In this document: positions 44,376-55,697 of the stretch, piece by piece
How positions within the stretch are numbered: position 1 is the first letter of the stretch
Layout of the letters: each line of letters opens with the position of its first letter
The notes under the pieces: model-generated
Seen by the model: only the letters and a program-made list of their open reading frames with translations
Told to the model about the DNA's origin: nothing
The model's database searches: none
Position numbers and translations under genes: made by a program
DNA from: Thozetella sp. PMI_491
Lineage: Eukaryota; Ascomycota; Sordariomycetes; Chaetosphaeriales; Chaetosphaeriaceae
Direction of reading: 5' to 3'
NCBI GenBank assembly: GCA_021432635.1
Contig: MU270032.1
Span: 372,001 to 436,000, forward strand
DNA length: 64,000 nucleotides

Positions 44376-45938
44376 TCCATGGTTTTTTTTTTCGGGGCCG
44401 GCGCTGAGGAAGTGTTGGAAACGGAATGATTGATCGAACCAGATATGCCTGCTAGGAGAATCCCACACCTTGGGACACAGCGCTAGCCTGATATCTATAC
44501 CGAACTTATGTACAGCACCCATGCAGCTGTCGTGCGCACTACTTCGGACGGGGGTTGGTAATGCGAAGGCGCCTAGAGGCCGCACCGAGTGTGCTATAGC
44601 AGGGCACTGTTGACGATGTGCCACCACGTGCATGAGACGTTGCAGACAATTTGCTGCGAGGTGCGGGTGCTTTGCCTTCGCAGGTGGAGAGTGCCAAGCC
44701 CTCGGAAAATGGTGCCATGATCTGCATGCAGGGGATGTGACCCTCTTGAGCATCCCCCATACCGCCTAACGGAAATCCCCCCACATCCCTCCGACTTATT
44801 CCCACAAGCCTGGGGCTGGTGCTACACCGGTGTGTGCTGCGGAGCCTGTATAGCGACGGATAATTAAGAATAAGCATTAGACTGGATTGGAAAATAGTTT
44901 ATGGTTATATTTAAGAGCTAGCAAGGCATCGGAATGTCAAGATAAGAGTGATATTTTGGAGCTTGGTGAGCATGAACCCTGGATCCTTGACCAACCTTGG
45001 GAGGCGTGGCCACCGGCCAAAATACTCTACACGAAAGTCGGGAGCCACGGTATGTGCTGCATACCACCTTACAGTACCTCCAGAGAGCAGTTCCTGTGCT
45101 GTAGAAAATATCCCCAACATCCCGGTGAGGCAGGTCCCTGCCTGTGATATCACGTCGCTTTGTCCCCTCCCCTGGCCAGTTGGGATGAGGGGGAGGTCTG
45201 CCAAGCCAAGCTAGTGGGCGCGAGGTTACTGATTAGCAGGACTAGGATTACAAACTTAGAAACCAGGCAGGTAGCCTAGCTTACTGCCTCCTAGTGTCGC
45301 TGGGTTTGCGGGAGGGGACGGGTGCCCTGAGCCTACTGTGTTTAGGTACCTAACACCTTCGGATTAGCGTGCCGAATGCACCGATGTGCTCGAAGGAACC
45401 CGCAGCGGGTCTCTTTGCATTCGATAGTCAGTCCTCGTAGTGACCCAACTCCCCCTAGACCTTCAGATGCCTTGATTACCTCCTGTACTCTTACGACAAG
45501 TCCCCGTAGTTTCTCTTGGCTGTCGGCCGCCCTTGTCCGCCCTACACCAAACGATTTGTTTCTACCCCGCGACTAACATGGAAGGGTTCAGGAAAAAAGA
45601 AGACCGATGTTTATTGCTCCATACCTAGCCCATGCTGCACAGACCACCCATGTCTAGCTACTCGCCCTTGAGACCAACTGCAGGAGCGTAGCAACCGCAC
45701 GTGTTCCTCGCCTAGCCTGGACGCGCGCCTGCGACATCCGATGCGACTGTGCCTACTGATGCGGTCGGGGTACTCAAGAGAGCACGTGTGCGACCCCAAG
45801 GAATGAAGCTCTATCCGACCTCCGCTTGTAGGAGCTACATAAGGACGTGATGTGACATCCGGCTTCTTGCTCCGAGAACTGACGTTGTCACGCCGCCTCA
45901 ATCGCAGTAGACGCTCCTCTAACCTCCCGGCAGCAACC
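44376..45938. other. 1.6-kb divergent spacer, no gene seen
   Basis: Holds the promoters of the multicopper oxidase (minus) and phospholipase (plus). ORFs reach about 310 codons on the minus strand (45611-46546), but that frame overlaps the real phospholipase exons in antisense and has no motif. Confidence 0.5.
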
Positions 45939-48347
45939 ATGTCCAAGTACATCGCCCTGCTGGCTCTCGCCGGCGCCGCGAGTGCCGCCTCGCTGAAGGA
46001 TGTTAAGCATGTTGTTATGCTCATGATGGAAAACAGATCCTTCCAGCACGTGAGCAACTCTAGGTTCCAGGAGCTTTTTCGCGAGATTACACGAGGGCTA
46101 ACCTTTCGTGATGATAGTACTTCGGTACCATGTCCGGAGTCCGAGGTTTCGCCGATCCTAATGTCCAGATCAACCCGGATGGCCGCTCTGTGTGGTACCA
46201 GTAAGTAGACACGGTGACCCCCAGGACCAATTCTGTTGCTAGGCGTCTCTAACCTCATGCTAGGAATGTCACTGGTCTGACCAACAAGGCCGAGTGGCTC
46301 CTGCCTTACTGGCTGAGCTATCTCGGAGAGCAGACCGCCAACAAGAGCCAGTGTCTTTGCGCCGGAGCCAACAACTGGAGGCCGACCCAACACATCCTGG
46401 CCGACGGCTGGCTGAACCAGTGGGCGCAGCTTGACACCCCCCAGTCGTGGGGCTACTTCAAGCGACAGGATATCCCGTACCATTTCGCCCTGGCCGAGGC
46501 TTATACCGTGGGAGACGCTTATCACGTACGAACCCACGTCCTTCACATAGCTTGCTGTAATAGATACTAATTGTCTTGTCTAGGCCGCTATCACAGCGAA
46601 CACTGATCCGAACCGATGGTTCTGGCAGGTGTGTAGCCCTCGTTTAGGCCCAACATCTACGCAGTAGTTTTTAATCATTTTGCGCAGTCTGGTTCCATCA
46701 ACGTTCCTGGCGGCAAGCAGCCGCTTGGATCGGGCGGTGTTACGCTCGACAACAACCAGGTCAACGGTAAGACCGGCGCTCGGGCTCTCCGACGGAGATA
46801 GATGCTGACACCTGCAGGCTGCGACGCTCCGAATCTGAATTGCGTTCCACTGGAGTGGCCCGCATACGCCGAGTACCTCGACAAGGCCGGAGTTGACTGG
46901 CGCTCGTACCAGAACTCGTACAACTGGGCCACCAACAGCGGTCTATTCTACTTCAAGGCTTTCCAAGATGCCGCCAAAGATTCTAGCCTGTACCAGCGCG
47001 GTCTCGCTTTCGACGGTGACAACAGTCTCGCATCGTTCAAGGCAGCCGCTGCCAACGGCACTCTCCCTGAAGTCAGCTGGGTCTTCCCGCCAGGCTCGCT
47101 GCAGGAGCACTCGCCCCACTCGCCCAACGATGGTGCTTGGTTCATGAACCAGGTTGTCAGCGCCGCTATTCACGGCAAGAACTACAATGAGACGGTTATC
47201 CTGATCAACTGGGACGGTAAGGACCGCAAACCATTTTTTGCTTTAATTTGTAGTCTAACCGCCCGTGTTACAGAGGCCGGTGGCTGGGGTGATGCTGTCT
47301 ACCCCTTGATCTCTCCAAGGGGAACTCCTGGGGAGTGGTTCGAGGACCCGTACGGAGAGCTTGGATATACCTTCTCTGGACCTGGTAAGGGCAAATCCCA
47401 CGCGGGTGTGCGCGGCTGACACTAATGTCTTGTTTAGGAATTCGCATTCCGTTGATGATCATCTCTCCTTTCACCCGTGGTGGCAAGGTCTTTACTGAGC
47501 GTGGCGACCACTCGTCTATCCTCATGTTCCTCGGTGAGAAATTACTCTATGCTCTGACAAAGCTTCAGCCCCTAATTCGTATCATATAGAGCAATATCTT
47601 GCGGCTAAAGGGTACAGCAACGTTACCACTGAGCAGCTGTCCGACTGGCGACGAGAGCACATGTCTAACCTGCTCAACGCGTTTGACTTCGAAAACGTGA
47701 GTTGGGAGCCGCGCGCTAGGTGAACGTTGATCAATGGCTGACCATAACTGTAGCCGGATTACTCGATCCCGGATCTACCCGAGCCCAAGACCCCCATCGC
47801 CGACGCCAACGGGAACCTTATCGGGCTTTACAACGCTTTCTGCTCAAAACAGTACAGCGGCGCCTGCTCGGGCAGCGGATATATTGCGGGCATTCCCTAC
47901 GGCAATCAGACTGAGGAGGAGGCACTGTTCTTCGAAGATGGCTTCAAGGGAGTGCGCGGCTACCTGACTGAGGGCCGCTACCTCGTCTTCGAGTCCAATG
48001 GCTACGCCCTGTCCAACCCGAATGACGACCAAAAGCAGTTTACCGCCTCTCCGGCCACCGCCGGCCACGACTCCATTAACCAGCGCTGGGTCCTCCACGG
48101 TATTGCCGCTGAGGGAACCGAGTTCAACATCACCAGCGTCGTCGACGGCAAGTACATCTCGCAGCACTCTAGTCTTTCGACCTCGGTGACGGGTGCCCAA
48201 ACCTACAACATCTCATACGTCGGCAACAGCCAGTACATTCTGCAGAAGGAGAATGGCAAGTATCTGAACATCAAGTCGGATGGCACACTCTCCTTTGACT
48301 CGCAGCCTACCCCATACAACGTCTACAGCGTGACTTACCACAGCTAA
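45939..48347 (+). CDS. secreted phosphoesterase, phospholipase C type, about 10 exons
   Basis: The start at 45939 gives MSKYIALLALAGAASAASLK, a signal peptide. Then come HVVMLMMENRSFQH spliced to YFGTMSGVRGFADP (the ENRSFDHYFG-type metal and nucleophile site), QDIPYHFALAEAYTVGDAYH, ITANTDPNRWFW and DAPNLNCVPLEWPAYAEYLD. LINWDEAGGWGDAVYPLISP (metal-binding Asp and nearby residues) and TERGDHSSILMFLEQYLAAK with a conserved Asp-His follow. The C-terminus is a beta-rich domain (YNISYVGNSQYILQKENGKY) ending VTYHS. The family (PF04185 phosphoesterases) includes fungal and bacterial phospholipases C and acid phosphatases that release phosphate or diglyceride outside the cell. The Asn-rich sites suggest glycosylation. 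All joins keep frame. Substrate choice between phosphatidylcholine and other esters is not visible. Confidence 0.88.
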
Positions 48348-48632
48348 TTTCTCGGAAACGGGTTACCAAAAGTTGGATGGGCGGGTTCGTTGGGACATAT
48401 GAATATCGAATTGGAATGGCTCCTATGGCATCAAAGATGTACTGCCGCAGATTAGCAGGGCGGATATCTAATTGCATAAACCAATCCCTATTCAAGACCC
48501 GATTTTCCCTAGGTATGATTTACACAGGTCAAACTGCCTACGTTTATCGATTTTTAAAGAACCGCGTGAAGTTGCTCTAGAAGTGGTCGAACCGAAAAAG
48601 GGTGATAGAGACGATTGAATGATGAACCACCG

Positions 48633-50698
48633 TCAAATGAGTGTCAGTTTCTCGTCACGAGCAGTCCCAGCCGTCACCAAATTTACGGCCTCACCGTCCA
48701 TTAACCCATGAATGTATGCAGTGCCTATGAAGCGATAACACGAGCCATCTGCTCCGTGAGACACTTCGCGTAGTAGGCATGGTGAATCTAACCCATATAG
48801 CACCGCAACCCAGTCTCCCTCGGCCGCTCCAGCCGGGCCACTGCCCATATAACCGCTGGCTGTTGCGAAGAAGCTTTGGGTCTTGATGTTCGTACTCATG
48901 TCCGAAAGCTCTTGGGACATTCTGCCGTCTGCCGCTTGTCGAAGACCAGCGCGTTTCTTGGTCTCATACAGCCAGTTCTGGACTTGGCCCACTGCGGTGT
49001 CCGCTTTGGCTCGTATGTAGGAGTCGAGCAAGACAATCTCCACCCCGCGCAATAGGGTGAGGGCAAATACATGGAACCGATCGAGCTGGGCATCATATCT
49101 ATCACCGCTCTGTTCCGTTGACGCATCATTGAAGGTATTATAGGTCGCTATCCGAGACAAACTACCTTCGCAGCCAGCTACGGCCGCCCGTCTGCGGAGA
49201 ATTTCGGCTCTATTGTGTTCTGCAGTGTCAAAGTCAGGAAAGACTAGTTTCGAGACCTGGTCAAGCTTGATCCCTTCAACGGTCGCTTTGCCGCCTTGGC
49301 CTACGATTAGACTGCCCGGTCGACCTTTTGAAGCGTCAAACATATCGAACTCCTTAATTTTAGGGGTAATTGGAATGTTAGCGATCTCCCTCTCGCCCAC
49401 AGCCCAGTCCATCGCCCACGACGGGAGCCCGGGCATCCTGGTCTGATAGCAAGCGACCTGTTCGAGTATCTCGAGACTTTCCGTTGAGTTGACCAAAGCC
49501 GCAGTCGCGTCTGCAAAAACTTCCGCGATAGGCTGGGAATAATCAGGTTTGATTCCATGTCGACGCTCGTCGTATACTAGAGGCAAAAGCCCAAAGACAT
49601 GGTCTCTGGGATCTGTGGCTCTCCGGGATCCAAAAAAACGTTGCATCTGCCCCAGCTCCATATCCGGAAGATAGCGCGCCTCTGGCTGGCCATTCTTGGC
49701 TATCATCGTGTGGAGGCCCCAGTAGTGTGCGAGACGGGCGAGCCCTTTGTAGGCCGCGTGTATGGAATGCGATCGAGCGAAATCAATGCAACATTCATCA
49801 ACATGCCTAGACATCTCCCCGGCAATATATAAAGGCACTCCAGCGCTAATCTGGCATGTGCCTCGCACCAGGACAGCTTCTCGGGCAACAACAATCTCCT
49901 GGAGCGTCCAGATGCGCTGCCAGTACTCGTGAGCGCTAAATGCCATAAAAGCGGTGTTGATGTCGTCCTCCGTGAGAGGCCCAAGGTTATGGGTGGGCGG
50001 CTGTTACTCGTCAGCCTGTGTCCTACTGATCAAGAGCCTAATTGTCCAGCGTAGCTTACGGTAGGGGGGGAAGGAGGACGTTCGGGCATATCTGGGAACA
50101 GTTCTTTGAATAGAGGGCCTCTTTCAGTGTACACTTTGGGAGCTTGATGGAAGCTCGACCCTTTCCCTAGAAGATGGGTGTAGACATGAGGCGTCTCCAC
50201 ACGCATCCATGCCATGCGCTGACCCCAATGTCCTTGGTCCAAAGTGAAAATCTCTTCAAAGATCTTGAGAGCCAGCACGATCTTGTCAGTCGGTCCTTCA
50301 TCTTCTCCCAGCCAGGCTGTAACAGAATTCGCTTGAGAATAGATCTTTCTCATATAAGTCACTTGCTCGCTTCGCTCTGCAATATCATCTTGATTGATGC
50401 AAAGCGCGTCGATCCAAACGGCACGGGACTGGTCCACTTGGCGAAGGCGTTTCAGGGCAGCCAGGAGATTGGCCGTCGTGTTCCAGGGAATGCCCTCAAG
50501 AGTGATCCATGACGAGTCGGATGGGGTACCCCAGACATATGAGAGTGCTTCAAAAGGCGGGTCATCCAGGAGTGAGGCAGTGCGGAGGGAGCACGCGATC
50601 GGAGAGTCATGATCTCCAGGAAGAATAGATAAGATCCGTATTTCAAGACGATCTGGGTCTAAGGATTGGTATATCCGTGAGCGGTCGCTGTTAGACAT
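48633..50698 (-). CDS. HET-domain (heterokaryon incompatibility) protein, 2 exons
   Basis: The start at 50698 gives MSNSDRSRIYQSLDPDRLEI. The HET domain shows its three blocks: FEALSYVWG, RAVWIDALCINQDDIAERSE with QVTYMRKIYSQANSVTAWLG, and EYWQRIWTLQEIVVAREAVL. The second exon begins PPTHNLGPLTEDDINTAFMA and continues through RATDPRDHVFGLLPLVYDER, a common HET-protein motif, and a C-terminal extension with SCYRFIGTAYIHGLMDGEAV. About 665 residues, all in frame. HET domains trigger a cell-death reaction when unlike fungal cells fuse, usually with a partner protein. No WD or NACHT module is attached, and a partner cannot be named from context. Intact, unlike several neighbours. Confidence 0.9.
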
Positions 50699-51513
50699 CG
50701 CGGGATATGTCCAAGGTACATTATAGTCGCTAGGAAATTAAAATCACATTTGATGAAGGCTGTGGGAGCGGGAGGAGAACCCTGCCCTGGTTCAGCCGCA
50801 GCAGCAATAGGCAACAGAGCACAAGGCACCCCACGCGGGGGAGCCAGGCACGAATCTGTCCACCCATGCGACACGACATAGCTGCGCAATAACTTCGTAT
50901 GGAGTACCTCGTTGTGATACTTTCGGTGTTGAAGCTACCAGTCCGGGTTCCTTCCCCAGATGCTGAGCGGCCCGGCGGGCCATATTTTTCCTCCCCAAGT
51001 CCGGTGAGCGCCATTGCTGAACGGTTTAGAACTAGTCTATCCCCCGCAACATGGATTGGTCGTATGAGATCATAGCGCATCCCTACCAGTAACTCCGATC
51101 ACTATGCGACTATGTGGTGATTGACAAAAATAAGAATCGCTCAGGTTGGCCGTTCTTCGCCGACCAAGATACCCCGCCCTGCGCAGCCCGAGACTAGAAG
51201 CCTAGCAGCGGAACACTAACTAGCTACACACCAAGGCTTCCAAGGTGTACTCTCCAACCAAATCGAAGATTGTTCCGACGGTCTCTATTTGAGCTACCCC
51301 GGAAATACGCCGCTGCCAGGAGCCATGTGCGCATTTCTCAATGCTTCGCCGAGATTTCGGCCTGCTCTCCTTCCCCGCGGGCCGTGGCATTTCCTTTTGT
51401 GCTGACGGCCGAGTTATATCCCAACTTCTCCGCAGGTACGCCTACAACCAAGTACAAATGTCACGCCGCCTTGTTCCATATCTTTAAGGATTCCGCAATA
51501 CAGCCACGCCACT
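50699..51513. other. divergent spacer, no gene seen
   Basis: Holds the promoters of the HET gene (minus) and the oxygenase gene (plus). Short ORFs only. Confidence 0.5.
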
Positions 51514-52537
51514 ATGCCGTCGAGAATTCTGCCTGAGGTAGACCACTTCGAGTCGGTCCAACCCACACAGGAGCCAATCGACTTTGTTCAGCTCCAGACC
51601 GTTGATCTTAGCCAGTATGCTTCTGGTATCGAGGCCCAGCGCGCTCTTGCAGCACAAGTTCGTGAGGTCGTGTCCAGTAAGGGCTTCTTCACACTCATAA
51701 ACCACGGCATCCCCATAGAAACAATCACACGCCAGGTGGACATCGGCCACACCATCCTTAAGCGAACCTCCCTCGAGGAGAAGCAGCGGCTGGAGGCCCC
51801 CATCCTGGAGAAGGGATCTTATCCCGGCTTCAAACTGCAGGGACTGTGGAAGGTTGGAGCCGACGCGACCGACCGCATCGAGCAGTTCAATATCTATGGG
51901 GACGTAACACAAAATGAACAGCCGGCAGCGCTTAAGCCATTCCGGCCCGAACTACAAGAGTTTGCTAATTTTATACATAAGGATATCTTGGTCAAGCCTT
52001 TTCGGTCTTGCGCTTGACCTAGACGACCCGAACTATTTCGTCAAAGCCCACGACTACAACGGGCACGACCAATCTTGGCTGCGGTATATGGAGTACGAGT
52101 CCCACCATGATTCGCGCGACGGCGTGAGCAAAAAGACGCTGTGGCTGAATAGCCATAAGGACCTCACAACCTTATCTTTGCTGTTCAGTCAGCCGATGAC
52201 GACTCTCCAAGTGCGTGACGAGGACGGGGATGCCAACGAAGGATGGAAGTATGTTGCCCATGTTCCCGGAGCAATCATCGTCAACGCTGGCGAGATCATG
52301 AGCTGGTTCACCGGCGACTATTTCAAGGCTGCGATACACCGCGTAGTAGAGCCACCTAGGGACCAGATAGGTCGGGACCGAAGCAGTGTCTTCTATTTCA
52401 CGGTCCCGAACGATGATGTGTTGATCAACACGTTACTAGAGCAAAGTCCTGTGCTGAGAGCTGCAGGGGTGCAGATGGCGCATCTGCCCGAGAATGCTCC
52501 TACAAGCAAAGAATGGTGCGGGGGAGGATTAAAGTGA
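51514..52537 (+). pseudogene. 2-oxoglutarate/Fe(II) oxygenase (isopenicillin N synthase-like), frameshifted
   Basis: The first frame (from MPSRILPEVDHFE) contains IDFVQLQTVDLSQYAS, VSSKGFFTLINHGIP, EKGSYPGFKLQG and EFANFIHKDILVK, ending in TGA at 52015. The second frame carries on at once with LFGLALDLDDPNYFVKAHD, WLRYMEYESHHD, the iron ligands SHKDLTTLSLLF (HxD) and AIHRVVEPP (distal His), and RSSVFYF (2-oxoglutarate Arg-x-Ser), to TGA at 52535-52537. The switch at about 51993-51999 needs a one-base change. No GT..AG pair explains it. Both halves match the same family in order, so this is one broken gene rather than two. Such enzymes hydroxylate or desaturate small molecules and amino acids. 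Confidence 0.8.
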
Positions 52538-53052
52538 TAGGAAGCAGCAAGCAGTCCCCCAAAGGAGAAGGCAACACTGTGACAGAGAAGGTCGGGAAGG
52601 TGACAACGTCTTGGTATAAATAGGCGAGAACACGTATTTCTTCTGGAGAGTGACTCCGTTTGGAGGCATGCGGGCACGTTGGTAGCGGTCGGAGGGCAGA
52701 CGTCATCGAACGCATCCATTATTGCGCGAGACGTAGGAGTGGCAGGCTGGGCCCCTTAGTCGCGAACTTGCAGGTTTCCACGCTCGGCATTCTTGAACAG
52801 GAGGATGGCCTCGGTGCTGTCATCTGGACTGAGTGAATATTATAGCTAGGAACGATCAATTGCATCACGTTGAGCAGGGAATTGTATTTGGTCTATAGAG
52901 ACCCAAGTATCTTGTACGCAGACTGCACGAAACTTAGGGCGAAGTCGCATATTTTATTTTATTAAATTGATGCACGAGCGAGGAAGGACATTCGGAACTC
53001 CCATGCTCAAAATTATCAAGGGCCCATCGAGCATGCTAACTAGCAGTTATGT
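52538..53052. other. spacer between converging genes
   Basis: No ORF with resemblance to known proteins; probably 3' flanks of two converging genes. Confidence 0.5.
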
Positions 53053-54284
53053 CTATGCGCCTATGATAGAGCTCAAATTAACGACACTCACACTGACCTT
53101 ATTGGTAGTGCTCGGCGGTAGCTTGCCGGCCCCGATAATGATCAATCGGTTAGGGTCACTCTGATACAGAGACAAGCCTCGGGAATAGGCGCCGGGCTGC
53201 GGCGTAGTATGCTCGACCCACGCGCCGGATGCTCCCAGTGCGCGGTTAACGTAGACATTGCCGCTGCTACCGCCACTCAGCACAATGGTGCCATTGGCAC
53301 CGCCTACACTTGACCACACCACGGACGGCGAGCTGACAGGGCGGTTGCCTGCCGTGGACACCAGCGAGTAGCTCGTGGCTGCCAGGATGTTGAGCGGGTC
53401 GCTGCCCAGGCGATAATGCACTCGGCAGCTGTCGGTGCCGCACACCTCGTATGCGTAAATGTAATTACCATTCGGCAGCTTTGCAACGGCTGGCATGCCG
53501 GGTCGTGCTGAGTAGGTGCTGTCGTGTACATCGTCTACGACAGCGCCCCAGGTGCGTAGGTCCGTGGTCGTCTGGTGCACCAGCTTCTGCCCGTATTTGG
53601 AGTCGCGCTGGTCTGAATAGTAGCAAACCAGCTGATTGTTATAGACCCTATAATTTGCGTTCCAGTCAGCTCGTTTCCTTGCTTTTCTGCTGCAGAGGAA
53701 ACGAAATCCATGTGCGAGACGACTTACATCAACAGAGGCTCCCAGATAGGGGTCAAGCCATTGGTCGGCCGCGCCTCGCCGCCGCTTGCCACACTGCTGA
53801 CGAAGCTCCAGGTCACGCCGCCGTCGGTACTTGCGTACACGTCAATCTTGGTCTTGCTGAGGTCGGTCGGGATGCTGTTCCCGGCGAGCAGCAATGTTCC
53901 CGCGGGGTAGGTCCCAATGGCGCTAGGCAGCTCATACAAGTATGGCTGGTAGCGCAACCCCCAGCTGTTGACCGTGTCTCGCACCCGGCCGATCTCGGTC
54001 CACGTGCTGCCGTCATCAGTGGAGCGGTAGATGGGGAAGTAGACGATAGGTGGCTCAGGCGAGTAGTTCTCCCAGGTCGCGAGCAGCGCGCCGGAGCGTG
54101 TCTGGATAGCCCGGGCATATAGAACACGTGGGTCAACCCATCCTGCGTTGGAAGGTGGTGAGAAGATGGTGCGGTCCGCGACTGTGGCCTGCCGAGGCTC
54201 GATGGTGGTTGGAGTGGGACTGGCCGCGGCTTGCTGAGCAAGGAGGCAGAACAGGGTGGTGACGACCGGCCCCAGCAACAACAT
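53053..54284 (-). CDS. secreted GH93 exo-alpha-L-arabinanase-like, 2 exons
   Basis: The start at 54284 gives MLLLGPVVTTLFCLLAQQAA, a signal peptide. The six-bladed propeller begins TIFSPPSNAGWVDPRVLYAR and shows SGALLATWENYSPEPPIVYF, IYRSTDDGSTWTEIGRVRD, WGLRYQPYLYELPSAIGTYP and VYASTDGGVTWSF (Asp-box-like turns). An intron after EPLLM is removed in frame to VYNNQLVCYYSDQRDSKYGQ. The rest includes ARPGMPAVAKLPNGNYIYAY and ends VVNLSSIIGA, about 375 residues. GH93 enzymes remove arabinobiose from linear arabinan in plant pectin, so the organism probably meets plant material. The order and spacing fit the family, but an unusual sialidase-like member cannot be excluded. Confidence 0.85.
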
Positions 54285-54921
54285 GGCTGTTGGTATTCCT
54301 ACTCTACCTAAGTGGAATTCTTAGAATTATGTAGGGTCGTGATACAAGCAGAGCATATGCGTATTTTTCAGAGAGCTGGGCGGCTAATTGCTCTGTTATT
54401 AATTATATACCCGGATTGCAACAAGCTCCGCCATCCAGCTCCCGCGCGGAACCGTAAGCTCTGGTGGGGCACGCGGCGCCAAGTGCTACGCCTGGAGACA
54501 TGTGAAGACCGCAAGGCCATCAAAATACTGGTGGAATTCATCGGGCTCGCGGGAAAGCTCATCTGCTGTAACCTCAGGCCGGTGAAGCGGGGACGCCAAG
54601 TGTTTGTTGACCACGGCCCGAAGCGGACCGAGATCTGATTAGGCACTTCTCCCCCGCCTTTTCAGCAATCATAGCCTAGAAGAGCACCTATTAAGCCAAG
54701 ACGGAGCCTAAGAAGCGCGCCAATAGCGATTTCGGCGAGTCGTTATAGAAGCAGAACTAAGACGGAGAGAAGGCCTAGGAAGAGCTAGGTTAAATTTTTC
54801 TACTTTTTTCTTAAAAAAAAATGAACTGCCACAATTCTCATTTTGCAATCCTCCAAGGCACCGAGTGTATAAACACTATTCCCAATCTTCAGAGAGGAGA
54901 TAACTCCAAGGTGTCACATTT
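54285..54921. other. intergenic, with a purine-rich possible transposon remnant
   Basis: From 54660 to 54790 the plus strand is rich in AAG, CTAG and GGAG words and reads like an Arg/Lys-rich coding remnant interrupted by several TAG codons (for example TEPKKRANSDF). It could be the worn tail of a transposable element. No terminal repeats were found. Confidence 0.3.
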
Positions 54922-55697
54922 CTAGATCGTTGTCTCGACAATATCGAAAGTGAGCTTTCCGTCGGTATTGTAGCCTTCGACATACTTCCTACCGTACTCC
55001 ATCTGGAAGTTGTCTAGGTATTATCGATTAGCAAGTGTCATGCGACGCCGGCGGAATAAGGAAGGCTCCAAGAGCGGCACTCACCATATGTAGTCTCGGG
55101 CTTGGTTAGACAGAAGCCGCACATGATTTTGCGGATCCCGGCGGCGAGGTCCAGGCGCGGAAAGGCCGTGTTGACAGCATCATACACTTCTTGAGAGATG
55201 GTCCCCGCATCGTCGAGCTTCGGGCCGCGGAAGTCAGCGCCGATACCGAGGCTGCACACCTTGACCACTGTCTCCTTGTACATCGATATAGAGTTGGTAG
55301 TGTGCAGCGCAATGGCGTCCCAGACCAGCTGAAGCCTGTGCTCATCCCAATGGCTCACTGCGCTGCTACGCTCCTCCGCGCGGATCCAGTTTCGCGCAGC
55401 TTCCGCTCCGTCGACTTCGAAGCGCTTGTCGGCGGAGATGAGCTCGCCCGTGGTGTCCCAGCCGAGGTCATGGAGAATGGCGCTTAGTGCGTGCGCCTCC
55501 AGGTCCATCTTCGGGACAGCGCCACGTTCGTGGAGCTTTTGGTAGGCGACAACGCCCAAGATCCACGAGCGCATCACGTGGTTGAAGGCCATGTCGTCGC
55601 CGTGGGCGCGGGCATAGTCTTGGGCGGCTCGGACTATCGGTGTGTCCACGACCGTGACCCCAGCGATGACTTTTGTCGAGAGGACTGAAGCAGCCAT
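54922..55697 (-). CDS. HD-domain protein, cyanamide hydratase-like, 2 exons
   Basis: The start at 55697 gives MAASVLSTKVIAGVTVVDTP; upstream Met codons up to 55811 exist but lack this family's leader. The protein shows FNHVMRSWILGVVAYQKLHE (first metal His), HALSAILHDLGWDTTG (the HD pair) and HWDEHRLQLVWDAIALHTTN (last ligands), then FRGPKLDDAGTISQEVYDA. The short second exon, NFQMEYGRKYVEGYNTDGKL to IVETTI, joins after TTY in frame. About 240 residues, typical of Ddi2/Cah-like proteins, which add water to cyanamide and give urea, although many fungal members have untested substrates. Together with the permeases and amine oxidase it may belong to nitrogen scavenging. Confidence 0.82.

Noticed and set aside
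44059-44433. Apparent frameshift at the N-terminal part of the multicopper oxidase
   Set aside because: A 55-base intron (GTAAGG donor, ACTGAC branch, AAAG acceptor) joins FLIN to NQFPGPTIEA in frame.
45611-46546. 311-codon minus-strand ORF
   Set aside because: It is antisense to the spliced phospholipase exons and upstream promoter; it shows no motif and only reflects base composition.
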